Shown here: positions 31,896-44,317 of the stretch, piece by piece | Numbering within the stretch: the stretch's first letter is position 1 | Layout of the letters: every line of letters begins with the position of its first letter | Position numbers and translations under genes: made by a program | Assembly (NCBI GenBank): GCA_948470475.1 | Contig: OX419341.1 | Coordinates: 23,057,207-23,121,206 of the forward strand | DNA length: 64,000 nucleotides | Direction: 5' to 3' | DNA from: Galaxea fascicularis | Taxonomy: Eukaryota; Cnidaria; Anthozoa; Scleractinia; Euphylliidae | The notes under the pieces: generated by a model | Told to the model about the DNA's origin: nothing | Seen by the model: the letters and a program-made list of their open reading frames with translations, nothing else | Databases searched by the model: none

Positions 31896-33937
31896 CTACT
31901 TCCGACAGCAACAGAAACTAAAGTATCCGCCGGAGTTCAAGACAGTCTGGTCAGAAACGGATGCCTCACTTCCTCCGTTTCTTCCATCATTACAACCGTA
32001 GTTGTAGAAGAAACCCACTATCTGTCCATCCTGTGTAGCTTTGCCCTTTTTTCCATAGACAGACACCTCTCCATCGCAGTTGCGGTAAGTAGTCCGGGCA
32101 CAGATCTGAGCACACGTCTTCCTGTTGCTGGTATTTCGCGCCATCACCTGGTTCCCACAGCAGCCAGTCCCCCCTGAGGAAGTACTTCCTCTGCATGCAG
32201 CGGCGGCCGTCATATGGAGGGACTGCCACGCCAAGTCATAAGCCGAGTATTTGTCGTAACCTGCCAGGAGAAAGTTCTGGGGCAGACGACCATTGCTGTC
32301 GAGCAAGGCGAAACCCGAAGGCTTTCCAGCTTTCGCCAGTTTTGCTTTAAGGTTAGCGACCTTGAAAAGAAAGAATAAAAAATGTCAGAGAATAGGAAGT
32401 TATCTTGACTGTGATAAAAAAGTGTTTTTATCTAGATCGTCCTACAATGATACAATTTGTCCTGCGTTGCCAAAAGCGATTTTTAGATGATGTCAACGCT
32501 CTCAAAAACAGATATTTCCTATTGGGAAAATAAGATGTCGTTTTATCGTCATGGACAATTACTGAGCAAAGTGCGAAGGTTTTTTAGATTTCTAAGTTAC
32601 GCCTACGGTCTGTGTATCTAAGCTTCAAGTTGCCGGAAGAGAGTAAACGAAGGTTATATGTAGAGTTAAGTAAAGTGAGTTTAATTAGTTCTTCAGATGA
32701 GCTGACATTGCTCCAGTCCTTAAACCACACCTTTTTACGTAGCGCGTTATCTAAGACAAAATGTTGAGGTGTTCGATGTCCATGGAAGGGAAAAGTCCAT
32801 GAGAATTGAGATCATGGGGCCTTAAAATAACAAACGTCACTTAACTTCTATTTCATCAGTGGGTAAACTAGAGAAAATCAATAGCGCATTCACAAATTTG
32901 CAAATTTAATGTGCATTGACCTCTTGTGTGTATTTGCTGACTAAAGCTTAAATGCGAAGAAATCGCATTAACAGGGTAAACGGTGCTATTTCAGTTGCAT
33001 TCCTTTGCAATACATTACCTCCTTTTCTAACTTTGTTAATCTTCCTGCTTGTTGACCTGGAAAACGACAGAAGAGAAGTAAATAAAACTATTGCCTTAAC
33101 GCTCATCAATGCGACATTGATGAATCACGTGCGTAATGATCCACAGTACTTCAACAGTTCACCTCTAAAATTAAAATTATCGGGGCGGGTTCCTCACAGT
33201 TGCAAAAAAAAAATTGTTAATCAGTAAACGTCTAAGAAAAATGTGATGGGCAAACGATATTTCAAGCCAGTCCAGTTTACTTCTGTTAGTCTTGTTGTAC
33301 TTAAAATCATATTTCCAAGGAGGCGTTCGCTGAACTGTATCTGAAATGGCCTTTGTACCATTGTTAGAAAATGTCAAAGTTTAGTAATTTAGCGAGATCA
33401 AGCGGCGTCTGTCATCCTAAATTTAATATATCCTAAATGACGTAAAAGACTAAAATTCTTAAGAATGCTTCAGCATTAATTATTTCCTAATATTCAATGC
33501 ATTCTGAGACACAAGACCAGTATCCTACTTTGATTCTTTACAATGGTTGAAATGCGTGTTTAGGACGTCAGTGTTCTTTACCTGAATGTCCATCGTTTGC
33601 GGCTTTGGCGGCAAGGCAGGAAATCGCATCCGTCTGAAGAAAAAAGAGATATGTTAAGTTTAATTACGTAGGCAAGTGAAAACTGAAATTCGGCACAACT
33701 TATCTCCTGTTGGGGCATTTAGAGTCCCGAGCCACTGAGTTGATGAGTCTAAGATGACTCAAACTTCAGTACTGAAGATGTCAGGTATTTACTTACCAAA
33801 CATTCGCTCTTAGGGCACCGGGATAAAGTACTGGAGGTCGCTGCCTTTGGTGAGTTTTTGCCACCTAAAGCACCGTGCTTGGATGGAATGGTAAAAGCGG
33901 CAACAAGGAAAATGAACTGAAAACCTTGAAACTTCAT
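31896..33937 (-). CDS. Secreted coiled-coil cysteine-rich protein, copy C, 231 aa
   Basis: Exons: 33937-33797, 33633-33582, 33056-33019 and 32360-31896, phases 0, 1, 0, total 696 nt. Exon 1 encodes a signal peptide (FQFIFLVAAFTIPSKHGALG) and a CPKSEC segment. Exon 3 plus the start of exon 4 give the coiled coil (GRLTKLEKEVANLKAKLAKA). Exon 4 has GFALLDSNGRLPQNFLLAGY, GGTGCCGNQ, CAQICARTTYRNC and the CCCRK end. It is very like copy A in the C-terminal domain but differs in exon 2, which is 6 nt longer (two residues). Exons 1 and 3 have the same lengths as in A. An AATAAA signal lies 105 bp past the stop (31786-31791). It is intact by every check I can make. Function unknown; extracellular by its signal peptide. 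Confidence 0.83.
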
Positions 33938-34006
33938 CTCGGAAGACTACTGACGTCTCGCAACAAGGGAGTTACAATAATTTGGATTTATTCAGAAGTT
34001 AGTTGC

Positions 34007-34016
34007 TTTATATATG
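34007..34016 (-). promoter_or_regulatory. Probable TATA box of copy C
   Basis: CATATATAAA on the minus strand lies about 75 bp upstream of the copy C start codon. Confidence 0.55.
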
Positions 34017-36008
34017 TGTCCATGCAACGTCATCATCCTGGGGCTGAGGGGAAGGAGTCTCGTGAGAACAAAAGAACGAAACTTGTTCGATAATCTTGTT
34101 TTGATACAATACTGCTGTCAAAATACGATAATTCGAATGTTAGGAAATAAGTAAATATTTTGAAGATAATGCAAATGAATGTCACTTGCTTGGTTACTTG
34201 GTCATGCATTCAACTAAGTTTTGATCCGACTCTTTACACAGTTCAGATATACCGTTACTAAGAGGATTACCTGCAGGTAGAGAGTGTGAGCGACTTGATT
34301 GTATGCTATAGGTGGTTTGCAGCCAACCTCTAGAGAAACAGATAACAATGGTGAAATGTACAAATGCTGGTGGACGAACAAAACAAGCTAATGAGAGATC
34401 TATTGTTTACCGTCCACCAGCATGGCGGCGATGACGTAACGTGAAACCGTAAACTGATTAACATTTTCGAATTAAGACACTGATCAACATTTTTACATGA
34501 CGATTAAGGTGACCATTGAATTGTGATTATGAGATTAGTTTATTAAAGTTTCAAATCTTTTTTATTTTTGGTGGGGGTATGGGAGCATTCTTGACCATCG
34601 TTTCTTTCTTTGACTAAGTGTTACAGATAATCAGTGTCTTTGAGCCACTGAACTCGGAAATGAAATAAAACGACTCGGGTATTCGGCATTGCAATCACAT
34701 ATGCAAATTACTCGATATCGACAACAAAGACAAAATGATCAAAACACAGTTCCTCCAGCGAAAAAAGTTATTCAAAATCAGCAAAAATTTTGCTATAAGG
34801 AGCAAAAGACTTTCGATTTTCTTACGTTCGTGAAAGACTCATGTTTCAATCTTTGCACATTGTTCAAAGTGATCATTTGATCACGAAAAGTGGGGCTCAG
34901 CCAAGGCCACACGCGAAACATGTATGTATGTTAAATACGCGCACAGCTTCATAGCAGAAGTCTCTCACGGCGAGAAATGAATGATTTATTTCTTGTCGTG
35001 AGAGACCTCTGCTAGCAGAGAAGAACCTTGGACACTTAAACAATACGAGCTGCTTTTATTACAAGAAACAAATGCTTGTATGTGCTGAACAAGCCTGCGC
35101 CGATGGGACCTAGCTAATTTGTCTTTCTTACGATATTCAGCGCAGCTCAAGGCTGCGGCCTTCCGTAAACCGCAAAACTAATAAGTGCAATTGTCAGTGA
35201 ATTATGAACGATTTTAAACACACTGTATGTAGTATTATTTATCTTCATTTCAATACGGCTTTCTTGTAAAGAAGCTAGTTAACAAATTATGAAACGACCG
35301 TATTCCAATAAAAGTGAATGAATGAATGACTGTAATCAAATCATCACGCTCGATAGATCAAAGAGAAGATGATTGTTTCGATTGAGTAAATTCAAATGTC
35401 GAAATCGGGGATTAATAAATATGGGTCTTTTGCTGCTCGACAGGAAAGTAAAAGGAAAAGCTTCATTGAGATTAATATCAATAATTAATAATTTATTGAT
35501 CGAAAACAAACGCTAACATTAAAATCCTAAATAATTCGCTAAAAAAAACATTCGGTCAAAACACTATTTACAATTTCTTTCGATCAAAAAGAAGAGCACT
35601 TAGATTTGGTCAAACATGAGATTTCCTTTATATTCCACAAAAAATGCAGTTTTTACGATGCCTTTAAAAATTGATTTCGATGAAATCATTTTGCAAACTG
35701 AATATTTCGAACGATATCCATTGAATTGATTACAAAAACAATGACAAGTCAATATCTCTACTCAACTCTGACTATGTAATTAATTCATAGTCTAAGTCGA
35801 GATCGAGGTCTTCCCACCGCCTATACAATTTTAGAGGATTTCGTCGCGTCTAACCATGTAAGTTTGTTTTACAACCAGAAAACAAATACAAACAACGTAT
35901 TAGATCAATTTCATGTGCAAATTAGTCGCTTAAAAAAAAAAAAAAAAAAAAAAAAACTTCATCTTTTACGTGCTCATGAAGATTCAAAGGAGGCCATATG
36001 ATAAAATA
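34017..36008. other. Gene-poor stretch with one strong hairpin
   Basis: The hairpin at 34954-35012 has 25-nt arms (GCAGA-GTCTCTCACG core), three mismatches and a 9-nt loop. A poly(A) run lies at 35932-35956. No convincing gene is seen. Confidence 0.45.
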
Positions 36009-36124
36009 CTTATTGACAGAGTTAGGTCGGACCGGACGGCAAAATATCTGGGGCTCGGTCCGTACGTCATGACATCGAGCCAAATATTTTCCCGTCCGGC
36101 CTTCCCACTCAGTCAATGAGTACA
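36009..36124. mobile_element. Foldback element, ~116 bp
   Basis: Arms of about 52 bp face each other: TACTTATTGACAGAGT then GGACCGGACGGCAAAATAT on the left, mirrored by ATATTTTCCCGTCCGGCC and ACTCAGTCAATGAGTA on the right. Such compact inverted elements are common debris in coral genomes (general knowledge). No coding. Confidence 0.65.
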
Positions 36125-38520
36125 TAGTTTAAGAAAAATCGTTAAATGCGATGCTTATTCCACTAACTGAAAAAACGTAATCAGCCTTTAGAGATCAAGC
36201 CGACGCTCTTTGGTCTTCTTGTTGCACTGTGAAATAAAGTAACACTCAAATGCCCGGCAGTGAGTTACTTTATTTCAAAGCAACATGGGACGATTCTGAC
36301 TTCTCTGCCAAAGTTCCGTTGTGAATGTTTAATTGACACAGTTATTAAATATTGTTCTTCTGAAATGGCTAGAAATGCATCCAAAAAACGCTAACATTAA
36401 GTTAATTTTTAATTGTTTTCAATGAAAAACAAAGAAAAAAACGTATTACAACCTCATATTTCAACAAAATATCATGAAATAGATGTAATCAGCCAAAAAA
36501 GTGGGGGGGCTAAAGCCCCCCCAGCCCCACCCTCTCCGCGGTGCCTGCAAGAGTGTACCACTCTGCGAAGTCTAACCTCATTTATTTTTAATTTTTAATT
36601 TTTTTTTAATAACAAATGAGGTTTACCCTTCCTTTGCAGGGGGCAGCACACAAGTTCGCGCCCGTTAATTAATCTGAACGCCGTGAAAACGGACATAGTC
36701 TAAAACCAATCCATACTGAAAAGCACTTCGGCTAATGTTTTATTTCTGATCCAAACAATTATATAATCAGGCCCAATATTATTAATCGACTCCCGGATCT
36801 CTAATTTGCAATGCAAAACTATTAGAATAACCGAAGTAAAAAAAAAAGTCAGTTCTAGCTCTTCTCTGTGTGCAGGCGACTTTTGAAATAGGGAGGCCAG
36901 CAATGAAAAAATTGACCCAAAACAGTCCAATTTGAATTCTGAAAAGATGGCATTATGTGTGAATTTAATTTGCCTGAGGTTCATGTGCTTAAGAAATAAA
37001 TGCTGTTTTCAAAATGATAATTGACAACCGATTGTGTGTTTTGGAAAGATTGTTTGTGTTTATTAAAATAACTGCCATATTTTGATGCTTTCTTTAAGGA
37101 CAGTAAGTTTTCGTATTTTAGAAATCCCATCTCAATTCAATCACAATGGATTTCTAATGGAAGGGGATATGTGGTCGAGATAGAACGATGGTGATATCGG
37201 GCAAACTCTAAGAAAAAAAGAGGTAGAAAAAACAACGACTCTGGAATTGTGGTTTGTATTGATTTAATGTTTAAAAGTAGTCATGAGTCAGCTTGAAGTG
37301 ACTTATGAAGAAAACTGATCCTATCAGTTTGTGTTTAGAATTGTCCCCATTTTATGACTCCCTTTCAGCCGTAGTATCTTCTGACGCAAATGGGTACATC
37401 ACAGTTACAAGGACAAGGCTCACAGACAAGTGGAAGCAAGCACGAAAATGCAGCGCATGCGCGTAAATCCGGGCAAGGTGTCAATGGTTGGCTTCGACAG
37501 GCACAGTTTGGAGGACCTGCAAAGAAACATCACAGTGGTAAACAACATTTATTTAGATCCCATCTTGGCTTATTTGGATTTGTAGCCCCTCAGTCCTCCC
37601 TACAATGTCTTGAACGTAAAACTTGCCATAGATTTCCCACCCGTTATGTTTTTGTTGCAGTCAGTTTTCTGTTTGTCATATCATTTTATTGTCGTAAATA
37701 TCACATTGAGCCATCAGTATTTGGACCCGCGCTGCTGGGGTAACCCTGTCAATTCTTGTAACTATTTTACCTCGGTGAAGCTAATCAAACAAACAAAATA
37801 GTAATGTTGGGCAATCTAGATGAGTGTACTGATTAGTTATGCCTCGTTATGCAATGCTTTCGAGTGGTATACCGTGACAAAAATCAAGTCACGCGAGGAT
37901 ATTCTTACGGTGTACCACGACGAAAAGCATTGCATGACTAATTTATCCCATGCTAAAAGACATAACCGGTTATTATTAATGCTACAGTGTACATACAACT
38001 AGAGTTAACACATTTCATTAGAGAATTTATTTTATAATTCATATAAATATTTCAATGATCACCAGCTGTATGTAGAGTGTGAAAGATTTAAATTTGAATC
38101 TAAACTATGTAAAATGAAGTTTGTTTTTTCTTCCATCGTGTTTCGGAGCGTGCGCGAACAAAAGATCCGAGACGCTGCCAGTTTGAGGCGGGAAAACCAG
38201 GCTGTAAAGCCAGTCGGGGAGTTACATTAATTCTGCAGAATATGCAAAAGCTGTCTCGACTACTGATTGGCTGTGACAAAAAGGCTTGGGATAAAGAAGT
38301 ATATATGTACCAAGCGTGAGTTGTCCAAAATGCATCCTGTAGGCGATAAGGGTGGCATTGCAGCTGACGTCATTCAAGGAAAACATTGAACACTTGAAAA
38401 ACTAAATTCAACTACTAACACTCAGTGATGGGTTTTTTGCTGGAATTCTAGGAGATGAAATTCATCTTGATAATAAACGAAGAAAGGTGTTTGGAACTCC
38501 TTGTTCTAAAACCAAACTAT
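36125..38520. other. Gene-poor stretch
   Basis: A G7/C7 palindrome lies at 36504-36520, and a foldback near 36560-36650 has TAACCTCATTT facing AAATGAGGTTTA. A short open stretch at 37390-37548 ends in a GTAAAC donor-like site, but no acceptor or homology supports an exon. Confidence 0.35.
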
Positions 38521-38661
38521 GGGCCTGATTACATGAGCCGGGCTGGTTTGAGTTTGCCGGCATCTCGGCATGTTTGTTAAACGCAACAAAAATCAACTTC
38601 GCGATTACATGACAACCGGGCCAGCCCACACCGAAGCAGCCCGGCTCATGTAATCAGGCCC
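38521..38661. mobile_element. MITE/foldback, 141 bp, perfect 25-bp terminal repeats
   Basis: GGGCCTGATTACATGAGCCG and GGCTG at 38521-38545 are matched perfectly by the reverse complement at 38637-38661. TAT flanks both ends (38518-38520, 38662-38664). A second, weaker pair of arms (GATTACATGACAACCGGGCC) lies inside. Confidence 0.82.
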
Positions 38662-40759
38662 TATGTCGGGTAGTAACTATGACCTAGACTAAAGCATACA
38701 AATAACGTGCTCCACTAACAAACAGCAAGAACAACGGGAATCCGTAATATGTTGTCTCACCTTTCGGCAGTTTCTTGAGCTGTGGAGAACAAAAGACCAA
38801 AGAAAGTTTTGAAACCAAGTCCAATATTAACAAGTACGTCAATATTTTCCCAAATTTAGTCGAGTTTTAGTTTGAGTACTGTAGTCGACGTTCAAAGCAT
38901 GCTTAATATGCTTAATATGGGATCCCTGATCAGTGCAGATTCTATTAATAAGAAGAAAAACTGGACCAAGGAATTTAAAGAACAAATGCCTTACCGGTGA
39001 AGCATATGAACAAGCAAATTATGCTATCACCAAGAGCAATACAATCTTTGACATCTTACGAGGAGAACACAGAAACTATTTAAAAGATGAAACAAAAATA
39101 AGAAAACAATAAAACCTCAATAAATATGGGGCGATTCTTATCATAAAAGACTCCCCGTACGAAAGTGTCGATGGGATTCAGCAAGCTAGCCTTCAGGGCG
39201 CTTCAAACTTTCGGAAAGCATAACTTCTTAAATATGCATTCTGTTAATGTACACAGCATCATGGCTGATACTGTGAAAGATGGCACGAAAACCTGGCACG
39301 TCAATCAACATTTGTAGCATTTCAACTTACTCAACCTTTCTTTTACTTAGATCTAACTATATGTCACGTTGACTTATGATATTCAACCGTGATACGTGAA
39401 GACCCAAAGAAGTCAAAGAAGTAAATGAAAGATGTAATTATCTTTCGATAGTGTCAAACGTACACTCGGACCCGACCACCGGTATTCTGTAACTCAGAGG
39501 TACAGTATCCGGACCAGTAATTGAAACAAAAAAACGTCAAAGGAACGGTTCTTGTTTGAGAGTTAAAAACTGTTGCTTGAATATTATTTTAAACGACAAG
39601 TGTCAATAAATTTATTCATTTTCGCAAATTTGTTTGCGCACATTTCCCCATCGCTTGCGTGATTTGTGCTGACAGCTTCTCAAAAGTAGAAACCAACCAG
39701 AGAGCTCGTTTTCATAGCTCATTCGTTATAATGCAATGTAGATACAACGGGATGTACAGCGGGTGTGCTGGATAGCTTTAAGTGTAATTTGATTCGAAAA
39801 CTCACAAACATGCACTTTCAAGACTAATTGACGCATTTCATGATTTCATAAAGCAAAATCTAATGCTCCCCATTCTTCTCTCTTGGCATTACTCGCACGC
39901 ATATAGCCCGGCCCTAAATTTGGTGCACTTTGAATTGTTCTGACTTACCTTCGAAGGTTTTTCGTTTAGCGTGAAGTCCGTCCATCCACAAATGGCTCGT
40001 TCTTCGTTATGAAATACAAAATTTGTATACTTCCTCGTTGGCCAATATTTTCTTGACGTGTTCACGGCTTTCGCAGTGTCTCAACATTCATTCAACTTCC
40101 CATTCAGTAGAGAAGTTGGCTTTCACCGTTGCACAATGACCTTAATTTGTTTTGGGACTTGATTCAGTATATAGAGTGAAATACTGATTCCTTGATTTGA
40201 CAACAGTCCGCAGAGTAAATTAAGAACAGGAAAACAACAGGTAACTTGACCGTTTCTCTAAAACTATCTATACCTATTTTCCAAAACTGCCTTGCCTGAG
40301 CTGTTTTTACTGGGCAACAGGAGGACGAATGACGAGCACATGGTTCGAGTGGTCACGTGACCCGCACAGAAACAATAGAGAGGGATTACAGCAATACCAA
40401 TAAGTCCTTCTAACGATCCCCTGCTTCGCACAAATTTTTGAACAGCGAAAAGTCAGGGAAAAGACATAAAAATTCTATTTTTAGGCAAATATTTCCTTTA
40501 TTGTTTTTCAAATTGATGTAAGTGTAAGTTTTATAATCAGGCAGTCCAATACATGCCAAGAGAGCCCATTACCTCAAGTGTGGGACGAATCGAAGCCTAT
40601 ATTTTTTACATCGGTTTTGTGACTCCCGCGGACGGAAGAGGGGGAATAACGTCACTTGGGCATATATGTGCTCTTCTGGCAATAGATAATATCACTGATC
40701 ATGCGGAATCAGAACCCAATTAAGGGTTTAATAGAATGTTTTCACATGGCGTCACGGCG
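38662..40759. other. Gene-poor AT-rich stretch
   Basis: No gene, tRNA or structured repeat is evident. Short AT-rich motifs and stop-rich frames only. Confidence 0.4.
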
Positions 40760-40885
40760 GCCATGTTGGTGTCCCAAAATAAACCTCTGGGAATCAAAAG
40801 ACGCTATTTACGTAAAAGTTGAATGCGGCATTCAACTTTTACGTAAATAGCGTCTTTTGTTTCAGTAAACCAATATGGCTGACAG
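40760..40885. mobile_element. Foldback element with a perfect 31-bp palindrome at its centre
   Basis: 40795-40825 and 40829-40859 are exact inverted copies (CAAAAGACGCTATTTACGTA and onward) with a 3-nt CGG loop. Outside them GGCCATGTTGGTGTCCC (left) and ACCAATATGGCTGAC (right) form imperfect outer arms, so the whole is probably a small foldback transposon. It should extrude as a cruciform or give a tight RNA hairpin if transcribed. Confidence 0.75.
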
Positions 40886-41328
40886 TCACGTGAGTAAAAA
40901 CACTCAATTGACTGTCATCTACCGGGTGAGTTTTTAATTTCACTCTTAGGCCGGGTCGCTAAGCCAGATTTTCAAATGGTCGAGAATCGAACGTGGCATC
41001 TGAATCAAGCCTATTTTCTAAAACTGCCGACTGGTTGGCTCAGTTGCCCATGCAGGAGGTCGCGGACCAAAACTCACGGCCTTTAAATAAGTGAGGAGAT
41101 AGTACTTCCTTTGTGATTGGTTAGACTTTCTAGTCTTCTCAAAAGAGGACGATAAACAGAAGGCTCCGCCTGTCTTACAACTTGCTGTGCATTTGTTAAG
41201 TCGTTCGTGAACATTTTCTTTAAAAATTTGATATTATCGCTAGTATTTGTGCAATCGCCTCGACTTCGCAAAGTGGTAAAAATAGCTCGGGTGACGCAGG
41301 TTTAAAAAGAAAAAAATTTTCTTTAGTA

Positions 41329-41650
41329 ATGCACCTATCAGTGTGAAGCCCGAGGGGGGGAGGGTCGGGCAACCCACGGGAATTTGACTGTCACGTATAT
41401 CCCCAGGGTAGGAATTTTGATCGGACAGCACGTCCCCAGGGTGGGGAATTTTATTGCTTTCCTCTTGTGTGCAACAAGGACTGAAGGGTGTATGACCGCC
41501 TTCCCTTGCCCCAGGGTGGGGGATTTTGATACTTTCGACAATTATCTTTTGCCCGAGGGTGGGGATTTTAATAATTTTTTTCAGAAAATGTCAAAATCCC
41601 CACCCTATGCCCGACCCCCCCCCCCTCGGGCTTGACACTCATAGGTGCAT
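41329..41650. mobile_element. MITE-like element, 322 bp
   Basis: ATGCACCTATCAGTGTGAAG then CCCGAGGGGGGG on the left faces CCCCCCTCGGGCTTGACACT then CATAGGTGCAT on the right. The interior has imperfect tandem CCCAGGGTGGGGATTTTGAT units. No target duplication could be fixed. Confidence 0.68.
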
Positions 41651-42856
41651 AACGACATTTACAAGTCTTGATGTGGTGACCGTCATCAAGAAACAAGTAG
41701 CGAAGCAAAGGGACCAAAAGCGTTGGAGGAGCACAAATTATCAGTTTCAAATCCTTCGCCACTCAACTCATGAATGTTGTAGATAGTAATCTTATCTTCT
41801 AATTAATTTAATTTCAGTTGCCTATAACGTAACCACGGACGCCACGAACCGAACTTAGTCTAGTGCAAAAAACGACACAGACACAGTGGAGCTGCACAGT
41901 TTATTTCCCATACATCCTGTGACTCCGTGAGCTTGGGGTACCTGTGATTTCTTCCGTTATTTCTTCAGTTTTTTTCGTCGACGATTTGGTGACTGAAAAC
42001 ACTGTAGTTCTAAACTTGCTGGCAATGTTGGCAAGTGTTTTGCAAGTGAATGGCTTTCTGCGTCAACACTACGCTTACTCTAATTGGTTAAAACCCATCA
42101 GATGCTGAAGAAATAACCAATCAGTGGTTGGACTGATACTGCATTAGCAGTCCGCTGACCGTTGTCAGTCATTTGCAGCTCGCTGTGCACGTGTTTGCAA
42201 GGGGACCGTTTTCTATTTGGTACAATGATATAACGTAATTTGCTCACTCGACTATACTTGAAACACCTTAATAATGCAAAAAATGGATTTACGTAAACAA
42301 AAAAAAAAAGAAAAAGAAAAGCGGGGTAGCATCTTTTGCATTCTCGTCTGGCGTTGTCTTTCTTAACATCGTAGTTAGCCATCAGTTCATATTTAATTTC
42401 ATTTCATGGAGTAATTGTCAAATAGTAATTTTATTATATACCGGACCTTTGAAAAACAGGCTGATCTCCGGAACAACAACCTAGTTGGAACAGCCGAAAA
42501 AATGGCTGGCTTTTGCCAGGGAATAGATTCAATTAATTCTTACCTGCAGTTCATGGCTTGTTTTTGGTATTTGCCAGCCCAGTAACAGGGTTGTCCTTGG
42601 CTTTGTAAGCTATCACCTCCAAATTTCCAACAGTCAGTCACATCCTTTCAATCAAAGAAAGTAATTAACATCCATGTCAGCAATCCTCTCTTTTCCCAAC
42701 CGACCCCGGATTTACCACATTGACTATATAAGGTCAGAGATCAGAGACTGGCATGCAAGGGGCCCACGGTCCATCTGACCAGAAATCAACCCGTGCTAAA
42801 CCCAGAAATGGGTGTGAAGTCAGTAAAGTACGACTAATAATAATAAATGAATAAAG
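41651..42856. other. Gene-poor stretch
   Basis: No supported gene. Several ORFs here lack homology, splice sites or codon structure. Confidence 0.35.
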
Positions 42857-42860
42857 GGGG

Positions 42861-42896
<36 letters not shown>

Positions 42897-43048
42897 GAAG
42901 TAGTACACAAAAATTTTGGTATTATCAACAGAGTTGATAAATGTAAATTGACCACCGTACAGGGATTCTAAAGCTTTTTTTTTTAGCTTTTAGAATCCCT
43001 GTACGGTGGTCAATTTACATTTATCAACTCTGTTGATAATACCAAAAT
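42857..43048. repeat. Long hairpin formed by two inverted copies of the dispersed repeat
   Basis: 42913-42975 and 42985-43048 are inverted copies (ATTTTGGTATTATCAACAGA ... GGATTCTAAAGCT) with one base deleted in one arm, split by a 9-nt T-run. The left shoulder 42857-42912 is the GTAGTTTCTAAAGAAACTG block seen at 117 and 1050. It looks like two opposed copies of the same retroelement end. 43049-43736 holds a C-rich run near 43328-43360 and no gene. Confidence 0.8.
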
Positions 43049-43736
43049 CTTAATAATAATAAAGTTCTTAAAAACGCGTTATACATAAGTCTCAATGCTT
43101 TTACATAAGATTTAAAATAATTACAAGAATAAGATTAAAAATTTACTATAGGTTAACTGTACATACATTTAACTAGCATTCAAGAACAAACACTTCAAGA
43201 AGCCAACTTTTGATCTAGTGTGAACCCTGGTTTTGGAGCTGGTGACCCCAAATACCCAAGGCCTTTTAACCCTATCCCTGCAGACTTTGGCCAGACCTGC
43301 CTTTACGGACACCTCTTCGTCCCTCCGCCCCCCCCGCCTCCCCCGCCCCCCCCCCCCGGCAAAAATAATGGGCCAGTTCCACCTTAGCTTCCCATGCAGT
43401 CAAGTTCTACGGAAGGAGGTGAAATAGGACGCCCCTAAAACCGACTGCGTGGGAGACTAGTTCCACCTTAAATTTGGGGAAACACTAAAAATTGGTGAAA
43501 GGCAGATATAGTTTTATGCATATCTTTCAGCTCTTTTTGAGGATTCAGTTTCTCCCTGTTGGCACCCTGTTTGCATTTGCATTCTCTTTTATTTCTCTTT
43601 TTAATTGATGTTCAAGTTATGCAAAAAAAGGTATAAACCAAATTGCTTCAACGAGATAGCATCACTTGAATATTAACTTTTTTCAGTTTAAAAACGCATG
43701 CGAATCCAAAAACCGTGAACACTTTGATTTGACTTT

Positions 43737-44284
43737 GACATTTCCCATTGTACAGCAACCAATTAGAAGCAACATGAAACCACAACCTGTGACTGTTTGC
43801 GGTTTAGTTTTTTCTCGCGTGATTGGCTTATCCTATTTCCGGATAGCAGTCGCAATGGTTTCCTTTCTATTTCCTTCCGCTTCGGTTTCGAGCGAAGTCG
43901 AAAGCTCTGCTGAAAACAGTTTCATTTTGTCTCCTATCGTGCCGCAGCATTTTGTGGCGAACACAACACTGAACAGGTTCACTTGGAGAAGACCGCCCTT
44001 CGAGAAGACCGACATTTCCCATTGTGCAGCAACCAATCAGAAGTCACAAGAAACCACAAACTGTGACTCTTTGCAGTTTAGTTTTCTCTCGCGTGATTGG
44101 CTTATCCTATTTCCGGATAGTAGTCGTAATGGTTTCCTTTCTATTTCCTTCCACTTCGGTTTCGAGAGAAGTCGAAAGCTCTTCTGAAAACAGTTTCATT
44201 TTTTCTCCTATCGTGTCGCAGCATTCTGTAGTGAACACAACACTGAGCAGGTTCCCTTAGAGAAGACCGCATTTTAGATGGCTT
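43737..44284 (+). promoter_or_regulatory. 274-bp tandem duplication with CCAAT boxes, probable promoter of the beta-helix gene
   Basis: Two direct copies (43737-44010 and 44011-44284) each contain CAGCAACCAAT, TGATTGGCTTATCC (inverse CCAAT) and TATTTCCGGATAG. They end about 35 bp before the ATG at 44318. Paired CCAAT motifs suggest NF-Y-type control. The 173-aa ORF across the copies is not supported: it overlaps the presumed transcription start and differs in frame between copies. Confidence 0.6.
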
Positions 44285-44317
44285 AAAAGGAGACCTCAGC
44301 TTGTGCACATTTACAAA

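Noticed and set aside
37390..37743. A possible exon starting with a glutamine- and glycine-rich peptide
   Set aside because: There is a donor-like GTAAAC after codon 53, but no acceptor, neighbouring exon or recognisable domain.
43666..44187. A 173-aa plus-strand ORF
   Set aside because: It spans the two copies of a tandem duplication but reads them in different frames, has an overlapping ORF on the other strand, and sits where a promoter is expected.
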